Positions 1 to 7,237 of a DNA stretch of 64,000 nt are shown piece after piece. The translations under genes and the position numbers were made by a program. The notes beneath the pieces are model-generated. The model searched no databases. It saw only the letters and a program-made list of their open reading frames with translations, and had not been told where the DNA came from. Source of the DNA: Halovibrio variabilis (lineage in GTDB: Bacteria > Pseudomonadota > Gammaproteobacteria > Pseudomonadales > Halomonadaceae). Position 1 is the stretch's first letter; each line of letters begins with the position of its first letter. The stretch covers positions 1-64,000 of the forward strand of contig NZ_BJXV01000020.1 in assembly GCF_007991175.1 (NCBI RefSeq), read 5' to 3'.

Positions 1-133
1 CCTTATAACGGCGCTGATTCCCCGCATTGCGCCAGCTATGAATGAGTCCTTGCTGCTCGTAAAAGTGCAGGGTACTGACGTTAATGCCGCAGCGCTTGGC
101 AACCTTGCCGACACTCCAAATCGTTTCTGCCAT
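1..133 (-). CDS. soxR: SoxR-type redox-sensing MerR regulator, N-terminal part (cut by window edge)
   Basis: Reading the minus strand from the ATG at 133 gives 44 residues beginning [16 protein letters not shown] and containing [14 protein letters not shown] and [10 protein letters not shown]. This is the winged-helix N-terminus of the MerR family, and the LHFYE...RNAGNQRRY pattern is typical of SoxR, a [2Fe-2S] activator oxidised by redox-cycling compounds and superoxide. The cluster-binding cysteines would lie in the missing C-terminal part, so sensing ability cannot be judged. The gene is divergent from the VOC gene at 239, and a SoxR box (183-200) lies between them. A decayed second copy of this locus is at 5559-5852. 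Assignment to SoxR rather than another MerR protein rests on the motif plus the operator. Confidence 0.85.
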   Translation of the reverse strand, partial: MAETIWSVGKVAKRCGINVSTLHFYEQQGLIHSWRNAGNQRRYK

Positions 134-178
134 GACTTACCCCCTGAATCTTTTTTGCCATTTTTCCGCAAAAAATGC

Positions 179-209
179 TTTACCTCAACTTAAGTTGAGG
201 TTTTATCGT
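179..209 (+). promoter_or_regulatory. SoxR box within a MerR-type promoter
   Basis: CCTCAACTTAAGTTGAGG at 183-200 is a perfect 18-bp palindrome, one central base-pair swap away from the classical soxS operator CCTCAAGTTAACTTGAGG. It sits between a TTTACC -35-like hexamer (179-184) and TATCGT (204-209), a 19-bp spacing. An overlong spacer of this kind is characteristic of MerR-family promoters. It faces the VOC gene starting at 239 and lies 50 bp upstream of the divergent soxR start. Inference: SoxR directly activates the VOC gene and may control itself. Confidence 0.85.
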
Positions 210-238
210 GGCATCTCACTTAACGCAAGGAGACGCTT

Positions 239-664
239 ATGTACTTGGAACACGTTAATCTGGTGGTTGCTGATATGAATGCCATGCTGGATTTTTACCG
301 CGCAGTCTTCCCGCACTGGCGGATCCGCGATGAGGGCCATGGCGAGTGGTATGGCAAGCCACGCAAATGGATCCACTTTGGAGACAATGATCACTACCTG
401 GCGTTAAGCGATCATGGCGAAGGGGAGAACCGTGATTTAAAAGGCCACAGCGTTGGGTTGGCCCACTTTGCTTATGTGACCGATAATCTCGATGCCGTTG
501 TTACTCGATTAAACGAAGCGGGTTTTGCCATTGCCAAACCCGGCACCCCAGAACCGTTCCGCAAGAATGTCTATTTTGTCGATCCGGCCGGGTTTGAAGT
601 AGAGTTTGTCGAGTACCTGAGTGACATCCCGACCGAGCGGAATTTAAACCGCGATGCTCAGTAA
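239..664 (+). CDS. VOC/glyoxalase-superfamily protein, probable SoxR target
   Basis: The product has 141 residues with the vicinal-oxygen-chelate fold pattern: an N-terminal beta strand MYLEHVNLVVADM followed by a helix, a central HFAYVTDNLDAVVTRL segment starting the second half, and a C-terminal EVEFVEYLSD strand. The family includes glyoxalase I, dioxygenases and antibiotic-binding proteins. The substrate cannot be read from the sequence. AAGGAG lies just upstream of the ATG. The neighbouring soxR gene and the SoxR box suggest a role in handling redox-cycling drugs or reactive carbonyls (inference). The last 70 or so codons recur, with an 11-codon deletion, as a relic at 5694-5852. Confidence 0.8.
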   Translation: MYLEHVNLVVADMNAMLDFYRAVFPHWRIRDEGHGEWYGKPRKWIHFGDNDHYLALSDHGEGENRDLKGHSVGLAHFAYVTDNLDAVVTRLNEAGFAIAKPGTPEPFRKNVYFVDPAGFEVEFVEYLSDIPTERNLNRDAQ

Positions 665-822
665 AGAACACTTTTGGCCGTTGCTCGTGCTGGAAACGCA
701 AAGGTAGCGGCTTTCATGCCACTACAATGTGAGAAGGCGATGGTAAACAAGTCGGCGGTGTGAGCTGCACAATGCTTTTACAAGCACGGAATACAGACGC
801 TGACGCTTATAGGAGCTCAACG

Positions 823-1566
823 ATGAAGGTGTGTGCTGCTCAGCTTCGACCCATCGCGGGTAATTTTGCGCGTAACCGCGCGAAGCATCTTGAACTTATC
901 GAGCTTGCCGTTGCGCAGCGAGCAGATGTCGTATTCTTCCCTGAGCTTTCGCTAACGGGGTTTGAACCGCGCCTTGCCGATTCCCTGGCTGTCGATATAA
1001 ACGATCACCGGCTCGATGTGTTCCAGGCATGGAGCGATCAACACAACCTGTTCATCGGTGTTGGCATGCCGATCACCGTTGATGCGGGTGTTCAGATCAG
1101 CATGGTGTGGTTCACGCCGGGTAAAGCGCGTTGCCTTTACTCTAAACAACAGCTGCATGCTGATGAGCATCCCTTTTTTGTGCCAGGTTATGAACAACTT
1201 GTATTGGAGAGGGACGGCTTCAAACTGGCTCCGGGTATCTGTTACGAGTCGCTTCAAATGAGCCATGCTGATGAGGTGGCCGCCTTATCCGCCGAGTTTT
1301 ACTTGGCGAGCGTTGCCAAACCCGCTGGTGGGCTAGCCAAGGCCATCGTTCATTATCCAGCCGTAGCGCGCCGGCATCATATGAGTGTGATCATGGCGAA
1401 TTGTGTCGGGCCGAGCGATGATTTTATCAGCGTGGGCCAGTCGGCCGCTTGGAGTGTGCGTGGAGAATTGCTTGCGCAGATGGATGCCGAGTCGGAAGGG
1501 CTGGTTGTGCTAGACACCGTTAGCGGGCGTGCGAGTGTGGAGCAACTTGCTAATATAACGCTTTAG
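823..1566 (+). CDS. Carbon-nitrogen hydrolase (nitrilase superfamily)
   Basis: From the ATG at 823 the protein is 247 residues. This start is preceded by TAGGAG at good spacing and begins MKVCAAQLRP, the usual first strand of the family. An upstream in-frame ATG at 760 would add 21 unrelated residues. The catalytic triad is visible: Glu41 (FFPELSLTGFEP), Lys108 (YSKQQLH) and Cys140 (PGICYES). The family hydrolyses nitriles, amides or carbamoyl compounds through a cysteine thioester. The specificity here is not recognisable. The length is close to that of small single-domain amidohydrolases. It stands alone between the VOC gene and a toxin-antitoxin pair. Confidence 0.85.
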   Translation: MKVCAAQLRPIAGNFARNRAKHLELIELAVAQRADVVFFPELSLTGFEPRLADSLAVDINDHRLDVFQAWSDQHNLFIGVGMPITVDAGVQISMVWFTPGKARCLYSKQQLHADEHPFFVPGYEQLVLERDGFKLAPGICYESLQMSHADEVAALSAEFYLASVAKPAGGLAKAIVHYPAVARRHHMSVIMANCVGPSDDFISVGQSAAWSVRGELLAQMDAESEGLVVLDTVSGRASVEQLANITL

Positions 1567-1640
1567 CCAACGCTAGAAAGTGACACGTTTGAGCTGAACA
1601 GTTGGGCGACAAAAGTAGGGCATTGATTCAATGGAACGTA

Positions 1641-1661
1641 TAGTATGACATTATCATACTA
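1641..1661. promoter_or_regulatory. Inverted repeat, likely ParD-type operator
   Basis: TAGTATGA (1641-1648) and TCATACTA (1654-1661) form perfect 8-bp arms around a 5-bp spacer, ending 24 bp before the antitoxin ATG. Type II antitoxins of this family bind such repeats to repress their own operon. Binding here is inferred from position. Confidence 0.65.
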
Positions 1662-1684
1662 TTGCTGTTATAGGAGCGCCCACT

Positions 1685-1939
1685 ATGAGTATGCACCGGA
1701 AAACCATCACTTTGACTGAACAACAAGACAGTTGGGTGAAAAGCCAGATTGAAAGTGGGCAGTTCGGCAATGATAGTGAATATATCCGCCATCTGATCCG
1801 TCGCGACCAGCAGGCCCAAGAGCGTCTTAACACGCTAAGGAAGGCTCTCGTTGAGGGTGAAGCCAGTGGGGAAGCTAAGCCGCTCGATATATCTGCTATC
1901 AAGGCAGCTGGGCGTAAGCGGATGAAGGCGGTTAAGTAG
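1685..1939 (+). CDS. ParD-like type II antitoxin (ribbon-helix-helix)
   Basis: This is an 84-residue protein with an N-terminal ribbon-helix-helix (KTITLTEQQDSWVKSQIESG, then GNDSEYIRHLIRRDQQ) and a charged, probably disordered tail that would wrap the toxin. The spacing and the SEYIRHLIRRD signature match the CC2985/ParD family. The start is preceded by TAGGAG. The stop codon TAG overlaps the GTG start of the toxin by one base, so the two are translationally coupled. An inverted repeat 24 bp upstream is a plausible autoregulatory operator. Confidence 0.88.
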   Translation: MSMHRKTITLTEQQDSWVKSQIESGQFGNDSEYIRHLIRRDQQAQERLNTLRKALVEGEASGEAKPLDISAIKAAGRKRMKAVK

Positions 1940-2235
1940 TGGTCAAGCTGAGCAACACACCGAAGGCGGAATCAGACCTTATCGATATTTGGGTATATAC
2001 CTGCGAAGAAGGGGGTGTTGAACAGGCGGATAGATACCTGGATCAGTTAGAGGCAGGAATGAAGCAGCTGGCTAATCATCCGTCACTCGGCACGAACTAC
2101 GCCCATGTTCTCCCTGGCTATCGCAGATTGCAGGTAGAGCGTCACGCCGTGTTTTATCAAGTGCTTGAAGCAGAAATTTTGGTCGTTCGTGTGCTGCATC
2201 AGGACATGGATGCGCCCCAAAGGCTTTTGGAATAG
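1939..2235 (+). CDS. ParE/RelE-superfamily toxin
   Basis: The 98-residue product starts at a GTG overlapping the antitoxin stop. It has the RelE/ParE fold pattern: KLSNTPKAESDLIDIWVYT helix, a DQLEAGMKQLANHPSLG segment, then the strands YRRLQVERHAVFYQV and ILVVRVLHQDMD, ending near RLLE. This arrangement (plasmid-stabilisation type with HQDMDAPQRL) is closest to ParE, whose characterised members poison DNA gyrase. Whether this one targets gyrase or mRNA is not visible. It appears intact. Such modules are commonly mobile, which fits the scarred neighbourhood. Confidence 0.88.
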   Translation: MVKLSNTPKAESDLIDIWVYTCEEGGVEQADRYLDQLEAGMKQLANHPSLGTNYAHVLPGYRRLQVERHAVFYQVLEAEILVVRVLHQDMDAPQRLLE

Positions 2236-2296
2236 TGGCAGCTAACGTTCAAGCTTTTCACCCAGCCGCAATCTTTAGGAAAGAGGAGTTTCGAAA

Positions 2297-2932
2297 TTGT
2301 TTGACTACACATTGATTCACTGGGCGACCTTTCTGGCAGCGGCGGTCCTTCTCAACCTTTCCCCAGGTCCAGATATTGCGTTCATTTTAGGGCAGACATT
2401 GCGCAATGGCCGTCGACATGGGGTCGCGGCGATGATAGGAATATGGACCGGTGCGGCGTTGCACGTAGTGATGGCGGCGGTAGGCCTTTCGGCAATCCTT
2501 GCCACTTCGGCCTTAGCATTTTCTATTGTTAAGTGGGTTGGTGCCGCCTATTTGATTTGGATTGGCATCAAAATGCTTCTATCGCGCGGTGATTCATTCA
2601 TCTCCAATGAAGACGACAGCCATCAACGGCTGCTTTCTATCTACTGGCAAGGCGCGCTGGTTTCTGCGCTCAACCCGAAAGTAGCCGTATTTTTCCTTGC
2701 GTTCTTGCCTCAGTTTGTTGTGGAAGGTGCTGGCCCTGCAAGTGCTCAGTTATTACTGCATGGCACCCTGATTATTGTCGTGGCCGCTTGCATAGAACCG
2801 CCGTTGGTTCTTTTGGGGTCAAAGTTAGGGGTTTTCTTAAGACAGAATCGGCGAGTTGGCTTATGGATGGATCGAGGCCTTGGAGCCTTGTTCGTTGCGT
2901 TGGGCGCGCGGCTTGCAGCTAGCACAAGGTAA
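2297..2932 (+). CDS. LysE/RhtB-family amino-acid exporter
   Basis: The 211-residue protein has about six hydrophobic segments and the family signature NLSPGPDIAFILGQTLRNGRRHG near residues 20-45, followed by GIWTGAALHVVMAAVGLSAIL and the conserved LNPKVAVFFLAFLPQFV. Members export lysine, homoserine, threonine or related amino acids using the proton gradient. The start appears to be TTG at 2297, preceded by a strong AGGAAAGAGGAG. No ATG lies near this signal. The substrate is unknown. A second, divergent member of the family lies at 38653. Confidence 0.88.
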   Translation: MFDYTLIHWATFLAAAVLLNLSPGPDIAFILGQTLRNGRRHGVAAMIGIWTGAALHVVMAAVGLSAILATSALAFSIVKWVGAAYLIWIGIKMLLSRGDSFISNEDDSHQRLLSIYWQGALVSALNPKVAVFFLAFLPQFVVEGAGPASAQLLLHGTLIIVVAACIEPPLVLLGSKLGVFLRQNRRVGLWMDRGLGALFVALGARLAASTR

Positions 2933-3053
2933 CTGAACAGCGTTACCTTGTTGCCTTGGCTACAGACTATTCACAGGATGCCAAACTTTCCTTTTTGTCC
3001 AGGTTTTGGCATCGCTGCTGCGCGCCAACATCATTTTCAAAGCGCTGCAGTTA

Positions 3054-4250
3054 TTAACGATTACTGTTTTTAACATAGTTCAAGTTTGACGCGGGTACTG
3101 CTTTTCGAACCGGAAAGTCTGCAATCTCTTTGCGCTCAATCGTATTTTTTAATCGCCTTTCAATGGCACAAAGATTTTTAAAGTCACTGATGTCTACAAG
3201 CGAGATGGCTTCACCTGAGGCACCCGCACGGCCGGTTCGGCCAATGCGGTGGATGTACTCTTCTGGCTGAAAAGGTAAATCGTAATTCACCACACGGCTC
3301 AGTTCACCAATATCCAAACCCCGAGCGGCCACTCCCGTGGCGACCAGATACTTGAGTTCGCCCGTTTTGAACTGAGCCAAAATCATTTCGCGCATGGCCT
3401 GGCTTCTACCGCCATGAATGGAATCCGCTTTGATGCCGCGTTTTTCCAGCTGAGCGACAAGCTTGGCCGCATTGTGTTTTTTCTCGGTAAAAATAAGTGC
3501 CTGATCCCACGCTTGTTCGTTAATCAAGTGACTCAGCAGGGCGGACTTAGTGTCTTTGTCGACTGTAATTAACCACTGTTTGATATTGGCGGCGGCGCGG
3601 ACGTTGGGAGAAATGTTTATTTCATCCGCCAGATCGGTCATCTTGCTATCTGAAAAATCGTAGGCGAGGGCGCGAACGTCGTCGGTGATGGTGGCCGAAA
3701 ACAGTAGGTTCTGACGTGTTTCAGGCAGGCGATCTATGATTTTCTTGATATCGTCGCCAAAACCCATGTCGACCATTCTGTCCGCTTCGTCCAATACCAA
3801 GACTTTAAGTTCATCAAAGTGCAGCGCACGCTGATGAGCCAAATCAAGCAATCTGCCCGGCGTGGCGACCAGAATATCCACCCCTGCGATTAGGCGCTCT
3901 TTTTGAGCTTCGGTATCCACACCGCCATACATCGCCATAGAGGTTAAGCGCGTGTGTTTAGCGTATTGAGCCACACTGGCTTCGACCTGAACCGCTAACT
4001 CACGGGTCGGCACGAGAATCAGCGCACGTATGCGTTTGCCACGTAACGTGCCCGCTGTACTAAACCGTTCTAGCAGAGGCAGAACAAAGGCAGCGGTTTT
4101 GCCTGTTCCTGTTTGTGCGGTAGCGATTAAGTCGTTACCCGAAAGAATGGCAGGGATCGCTTGTTCCTGGATGGGCGTTGGCGTGTTGTAACCTAGTTCG
4201 GTAATAGCTTGAACAAGAGGGGTGGATAATCCTAGTTTTGCAAATGGCAT
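3054..4250 (-). CDS. DEAD-box ATP-dependent RNA helicase, RhlE-like
   Basis: The 398-residue reading from the ATG at 4250 is favoured because AGGG lies 7 nt upstream and the protein begins MPFAKLGLSTPLVQAITELGY, the usual Q-motif region. Longer in-frame extension to 4388 encodes a hydrophobic, unrelated stretch. All core motifs are visible: TPIQEQAIPAIL (Q), ATAQTGTGKT (Walker A), PTRELA, TPGR, DEAD, SAT, then in the second RecA domain ATGVAARGLDIGELSRVVNYD and HRIGRTGR. The tail after the core is short and weakly basic. It probably unwinds structured RNA in ribosome assembly or mRNA decay. RhlE is the closest E. coli type, but SrmB or DbpA-like roles are not excluded. Confidence 0.9.
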   Translation of the reverse strand: MPFAKLGLSTPLVQAITELGYNTPTPIQEQAIPAILSGNDLIATAQTGTGKTAAFVLPLLERFSTAGTLRGKRIRALILVPTRELAVQVEASVAQYAKHTRLTSMAMYGGVDTEAQKERLIAGVDILVATPGRLLDLAHQRALHFDELKVLVLDEADRMVDMGFGDDIKKIIDRLPETRQNLLFSATITDDVRALAYDFSDSKMTDLADEINISPNVRAAANIKQWLITVDKDTKSALLSHLINEQAWDQALIFTEKKHNAAKLVAQLEKRGIKADSIHGGRSQAMREMILAQFKTGELKYLVATGVAARGLDIGELSRVVNYDLPFQPEEYIHRIGRTGRAGASGEAISLVDISDFKNLCAIERRLKNTIERKEIADFPVRKAVPASNLNYVKNSNR

Positions 4251-4777
4251 AAGGCGCCCTGACAGATTGTCGTAAGGTGTGTCGAAAATAAAAGATGAGG
4301 CAGTATAAAGTAAAAGCAGCCAACCGCTGAAGCGGAGGCTAATTGAGGCGCTAAATACCCATCCTTGGTGCCACAATTCTAACATCAACCAGCATCGGGC
4401 GGTTTATGCACGTTAACCGGCCTATCGGTCCACCCCATCCCGCTGCTCAGCCTGATCCAGGAGCACCGGGCCGCTACCAGATTCAGCCAGTTTGTTGTCA
4501 GGATTATAGAGCGGGCAATTGGCCATACTCAGGTAACCACAGCCGATTCAGCTCGTCAGATTATCGCGTAACTTTTGGAGATAAAAGCAATCCGGGCACC
4601 AAGCGGTGCCATGATGTCAATTAATTTGAAATTCCCACCGTGGACGACTAGGTTTTTAGAGCATGCGAGCTTGGACGCTCAGTCTTGCTTCAGCACTGAA
4701 GCAAGGCAAAATGCACAAGTCACGCATTCACCTGACTATTGCATTTCAATTGATTGATGAAACAAAAAGGGAGACTA
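4251..4777. other. Gene-free stretch with an unexplained open frame
   Basis: Between the helicase start and the CBS gene I see no convincing gene. The helicase promoter and leader must lie at the left end, facing left. A plus-strand frame from about 4383 to 4571 stays open and reads as amphipathic protein (for example PIPLLSLIQEH and RFSQFVVRIIERA) but has no start or ribosome site, so it may be a truncated gene relic. A 72-codon ATG frame at 4406-4624 overlaps it in another phase and looks non-coding. Confidence 0.45.
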
Positions 4778-5203
4778 ATGATGCAAGCCAACGAAGTCAT
4801 GACAACCCGCCCGGAGTACTTGAATGCTGACGCATCTATCCGCGAGGTGGCTAAACTGATGCGCGATACCGACTCGGGCTTCGAGCCTCTCGTGCGTGGT
4901 GAAAAGGTGGAGGGGGTACTCACTGATCGAGATATCGCCGTCCGCGGCACTGCCGAAGGCAAGAACCCTGAAGACAATGCCTTAGATATCGCAACGCAAG
5001 CCGCTCTGTATACCTTCTCAGACACCGATGTCGTCGAAGTGCTGAAGAACATGCAGGAGCAGAAGGTTCAGCGCCTACTGGTACTCAAAAGCCCGGATCA
5101 AAAAGACTTGGTAGGCATTATTACCGTGGGTGATATCGCCGATCAATGCAAAGAGGAGGCAGTGATCAAGGAGCTGGTCAACTGCGCCACACATTACCGT
5201 TAA
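4778..5203 (+). CDS. Tandem CBS-domain protein
   Basis: The 141-residue cytosolic protein consists of two CBS motifs: one after MQANEVMTTRPEYLNADASI (residues 5-60, with VLTDRDIAVRG as the conserved end) and one from roughly residue 75 to 132 (VVEVLKNMQEQKVQRLLVL ... VGIITVGDIADQ). CBS pairs bind adenosine nucleotides or NAD and act as energy sensors. Stand-alone members often have unknown partners. The start at 4778 is chosen because AAGGGAG lies immediately upstream. A TTG at 4754 would add eight residues. It is followed directly by the helicase relic, whose stop codon lies one base beyond this gene's stop on the other strand. Confidence 0.85.
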   Translation: MMQANEVMTTRPEYLNADASIREVAKLMRDTDSGFEPLVRGEKVEGVLTDRDIAVRGTAEGKNPEDNALDIATQAALYTFSDTDVVEVLKNMQEQKVQRLLVLKSPDQKDLVGIITVGDIADQCKEEAVIKELVNCATHYR

Positions 5204-5558
5204 CTAAACGCTTTCATGGTCGACGGTTGCCCCGGTATGAGTGAGCGTTAAACGATGCATGGCGTGCGTACAGGCCAGGCCACGTAGAGCAGGTTGCGCT
5301 CCATGTTGATGGTGTGATTCTTTTCACTCGCTTCCGGGGCAACCACTTGATCAAACTCCAGCCCTTTGGCCATATGGGCGGTACAGATGATAATCCCACG
5401 GCCAAAGGGTGCGCTATGTCCACTTTTTAACTGCAAACGCACGCCATCCCCAAGCATCTGTTGCCAGTCTTCAACAGTCGGCGTGCGGTTATTGGGTAAT
5501 AATAAGAAGGTCTGTTTAACCTCCTCCAAGCTAACGCCAACTTTCTGCGCGGCTTTTG
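5204..5558 (-). pseudogene. C-terminal fragment of a UvrD/HelD-type DNA helicase, frameshifted
   Basis: Minus-strand translation gives AAQKVGVSLEEVKQTFLLLPNN ... GRGIIICTAHMAKGLEFDQVV ... ERNLLYVA. TAHMAKGLEFD is helicase motif V and ERNLLYVACTRA is motif VI of the superfamily I UvrD/Rep/HelD group. Just after LLYVA the frame breaks. The sequence GGCCTGGCCT on the plus strand (around 5274-5283) is a 5-bp tandem duplication. Removing one copy restores ACTHAMHRLTLTHTGATVDHESV and a stop at 5204. The N-terminal bulk of the helicase is missing, and upstream the frame meets a TGA where the sequence switches to the SoxR relic. This is a relic, not a functional gene. Confidence 0.82.
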
Positions 5559-5693
5559 ATCACCTAAATCCGCCTTAGTGCTTCTGGTTTATAACGGCGC
5601 TGATTGCCCGCGTTGCTAGCCCTTGCTGCTCGTAAAAATCCAGGTGCTGACGTTAATCCCACCGCGCTTGGCTACCTTGCCGACACTCTTGCT
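5559..5693 (-). pseudogene. Relic of a second soxR copy
   Basis: This stretch aligns base for base with 3-117 (the intact soxR start). Shared segments include the antisense of [14 protein letters not shown], the FYEQQGL codons and NAGNQRRYK. Differences include a lost base after NVST that shifts frame, a small deletion between QQG and the RNAGNQRR codons, and several substitutions. It runs slightly further into soxR than the window's first copy (YKPEALRRI), then ends against the helicase relic. Its 5' end is fused directly to a glyoxalase relic, with the start codon, operator and promoter deleted. Confidence 0.85.
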
Positions 5694-5852
5694 TATGTGA
5701 CCGATAACCTTGATGCCGTTGCCAAACCTGGCACCACAGAGCCGTTTCGCAAAAATGTCTATTTTGTTGATCCGGCCGGGTTTGAAGTGGAGTTCGTTGA
5801 GTATCTGAGTGACATCCCGGCAGAGCGCAATCTCCATCAGGATGCTCATTAA
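5694..5852 (+). pseudogene. Relic of a second VOC/glyoxalase gene copy
   Basis: The frame LAYVTDNLDAVAKPGTTEP and onward matches residues 79 to the end of the VOC gene at 239-664, except that 11 codons (VTRLNEAGFAI) are cleanly missing and a few residues differ. The first 75 or so codons, promoter and SoxR box are absent. The join to the soxR relic occurs at a CACT/ACTT microhomology. The open frame can be read upstream into the antisense of soxR, giving an apparent 82-codon gene from 5604, but this is an accident of the deletion. High similarity in the remaining part suggests a fairly recent duplication or an incoming allele. Confidence 0.85.
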
Positions 5853-6094
5853 TAAGCCGGTCGGCACCCCCTGTGAATATTCTGCTAAAATCCTGCAGCT
5901 TCCGGTGTAGTGAAAGCAAAAATGCTATTAGCTAGCAAGTGGCGATTCATAATTCAATGGAAGGAGCAGGCCTACCCTGACTCGGGCAAGGCATTCCGGC
6001 CTTATTTTATGCAGCTAGCTGCCAGCCTATCCCAGGTCTCAGCAGCCTTTCAGTAACGCCTTTGGCGCAGTTGACCCTCATTAGGAACCACTAA

Positions 6095-6520
6095 ATGATT
6101 CGTAAATACCGGGAGGCAGATATTGACCAAGTTTTGGATATCTGGCTTTCAGCATCGATTAAAGCCCACTCTTTTGTTGGGCCAGCGTTTTGGAAGGCAA
6201 AAGTTAGTGAAATGCGTGATGTATACATCCCCGCGTCGGAGACCTTTGTATTTGAAGCTGATGAGCAGATAGCAGGATTTTACTGCCTTTATGGCGATAC
6301 GTTGGCTGCTGTTTTTGTGTCACCAAGCTTGCAGGGGCAAGGTATAGGGTCAGCGCTGATGGACGACGCCAAAAGCAGAAGGGCGTGTTTGCAGCTCAGT
6401 GTCTACAGCCAGAACGCTCCCAGCATCAATTTTTATAAGCAACATGGCTTCATTTCACTAGGTGAGCAGATTGACGAACAAACGGGTGAACCTGAGTTCA
6501 TCATGGAGCTTTACTGTTAA
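6095..6520 (+). CDS. GNAT-family N-acetyltransferase, YiaC-like
   Basis: The 141-residue protein starts MIRKYREADIDQVLDIWLSASIKAHSFV and carries the acetyl-CoA pyrophosphate-binding loop LQGQGIGSALMDDAK (Q/RxxGxG/A) near residue 80. It ends with NFYKQHGFISLGEQID, the usual C-terminal strand-helix of the fold. The opening and the FYKQHGF tail resemble E. coli YiaC, a lysine N-epsilon-acetyltransferase, but small GNAT proteins are hard to separate by eye. TAGGAA precedes the ATG. The gene begins just after the graveyard region and shows no sign of decay. Confidence 0.85.
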   Translation: MIRKYREADIDQVLDIWLSASIKAHSFVGPAFWKAKVSEMRDVYIPASETFVFEADEQIAGFYCLYGDTLAAVFVSPSLQGQGIGSALMDDAKSRRACLQLSVYSQNAPSINFYKQHGFISLGEQIDEQTGEPEFIMELYC

Positions 6521-6718
6521 TAACGCTGAGTGGTACAGCTGCTGAGGTCGGAGTTGATAGTGCTATCACCTCACCACAAAACCGGGAAATGATCGCCCGA
6601 AGGGCCACCCGCAAGGGGTATAATGTCATCGGCCACGAAGGGGCGGTTGCGTTGCAAGCGTTGATTTTCAGCGTTTTTTCACTTGTTACTGTTTTTAATA
6701 GAGAAAAGGTAGTCGTTC

Positions 6719-7141
6719 ATGATTAACACCAAAATATACAAGGCAGTCTACGAACTCGCTGAAAAACTCATGAAGGCTGCCGATAAAGAGGATAGAGAAG
6801 CTTTCGATGCGCTCTATGCCGAATTGGAGGCGATTTGCACCGAGAACGAAAACACTGATAAAGATCACCCAGAGCAGTGGGAAACCCTGGCTGATTTTAC
6901 AGAAGAGCTAGATGAGGCACTGGCTGTCTACGAGAAAGCCTTTGAAAAAGCCGTCGCGATCAATTCGAAAGACCACATGTCATCGATCGCGTTCTCCATG
7001 GCAAAACTGCAAGTTGAGCTAGGCCAGACCGACGCGGCGATCAATAATCTTAAAAATGCCCAAATCACCGCCAATAAAATTGAAGATGGCGAGCTTAGAG
7101 AAGAAATTGATGAGCTGCTTGAGACGCTGACGGCAGGCTAG
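6719..7141 (+). CDS. Small acidic helical-repeat (TPR-like) protein of unknown function
   Basis: The product is 140 residues, strongly acidic and apparently all helical, without signal peptide or membrane segment. Two helix pairs with TPR-like spacing are visible (FTEELDEALAVYEKAFEKAVAI and SIAFSMAKLQVELGQTDAAI), followed by a short acidic C-terminal helix. I do not recognise a named family. AAAAGG lies about 10 nt upstream of the ATG. It precedes the DUF1456 gene in the same direction with about 100 bp between, so co-transcription is possible. A role as a protein-interaction or chaperone-like factor would be only a guess. Confidence 0.7.
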   Translation: MINTKIYKAVYELAEKLMKAADKEDREAFDALYAELEAICTENENTDKDHPEQWETLADFTEELDEALAVYEKAFEKAVAINSKDHMSSIAFSMAKLQVELGQTDAAINNLKNAQITANKIEDGELREEIDELLETLTAG

Positions 7142-7237
7142 GTTTGCTACGTTACTGATTTTCCAACTATTCATGATTGACACAGATGCACATATAGCCT
7201 GATTGTGCTGGGTTTGCCTAAGACTAGGGACACTATT

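Noticed and set aside
4251..4388. N-terminal extension of the RNA helicase
   Set aside because: The extension is hydrophobic and unlike any DEAD-box N-terminus. A ribosome site and the family start are at 4250.
4406..4624. A 72-codon gene upstream of the CBS gene
   Set aside because: It has no ribosome site, irregular composition and no recognisable family. Another phase over the same bases looks more protein-like.
5604..5852. An 82-codon protein gene
   Set aside because: Its first third is antisense to the soxR relic and the rest is a truncated VOC gene. The open frame is created by the deletion.
5922..6056. A 44-codon frame after the VOC relic
   Set aside because: No ribosome site and no recognisable similarity. 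It lies in decayed DNA.
1..6100. Insertion sequence or prophage explaining the gene relics
   Set aside because: No transposase, terminal inverted repeats or integrase can be seen. The relics join by short microhomologies instead.
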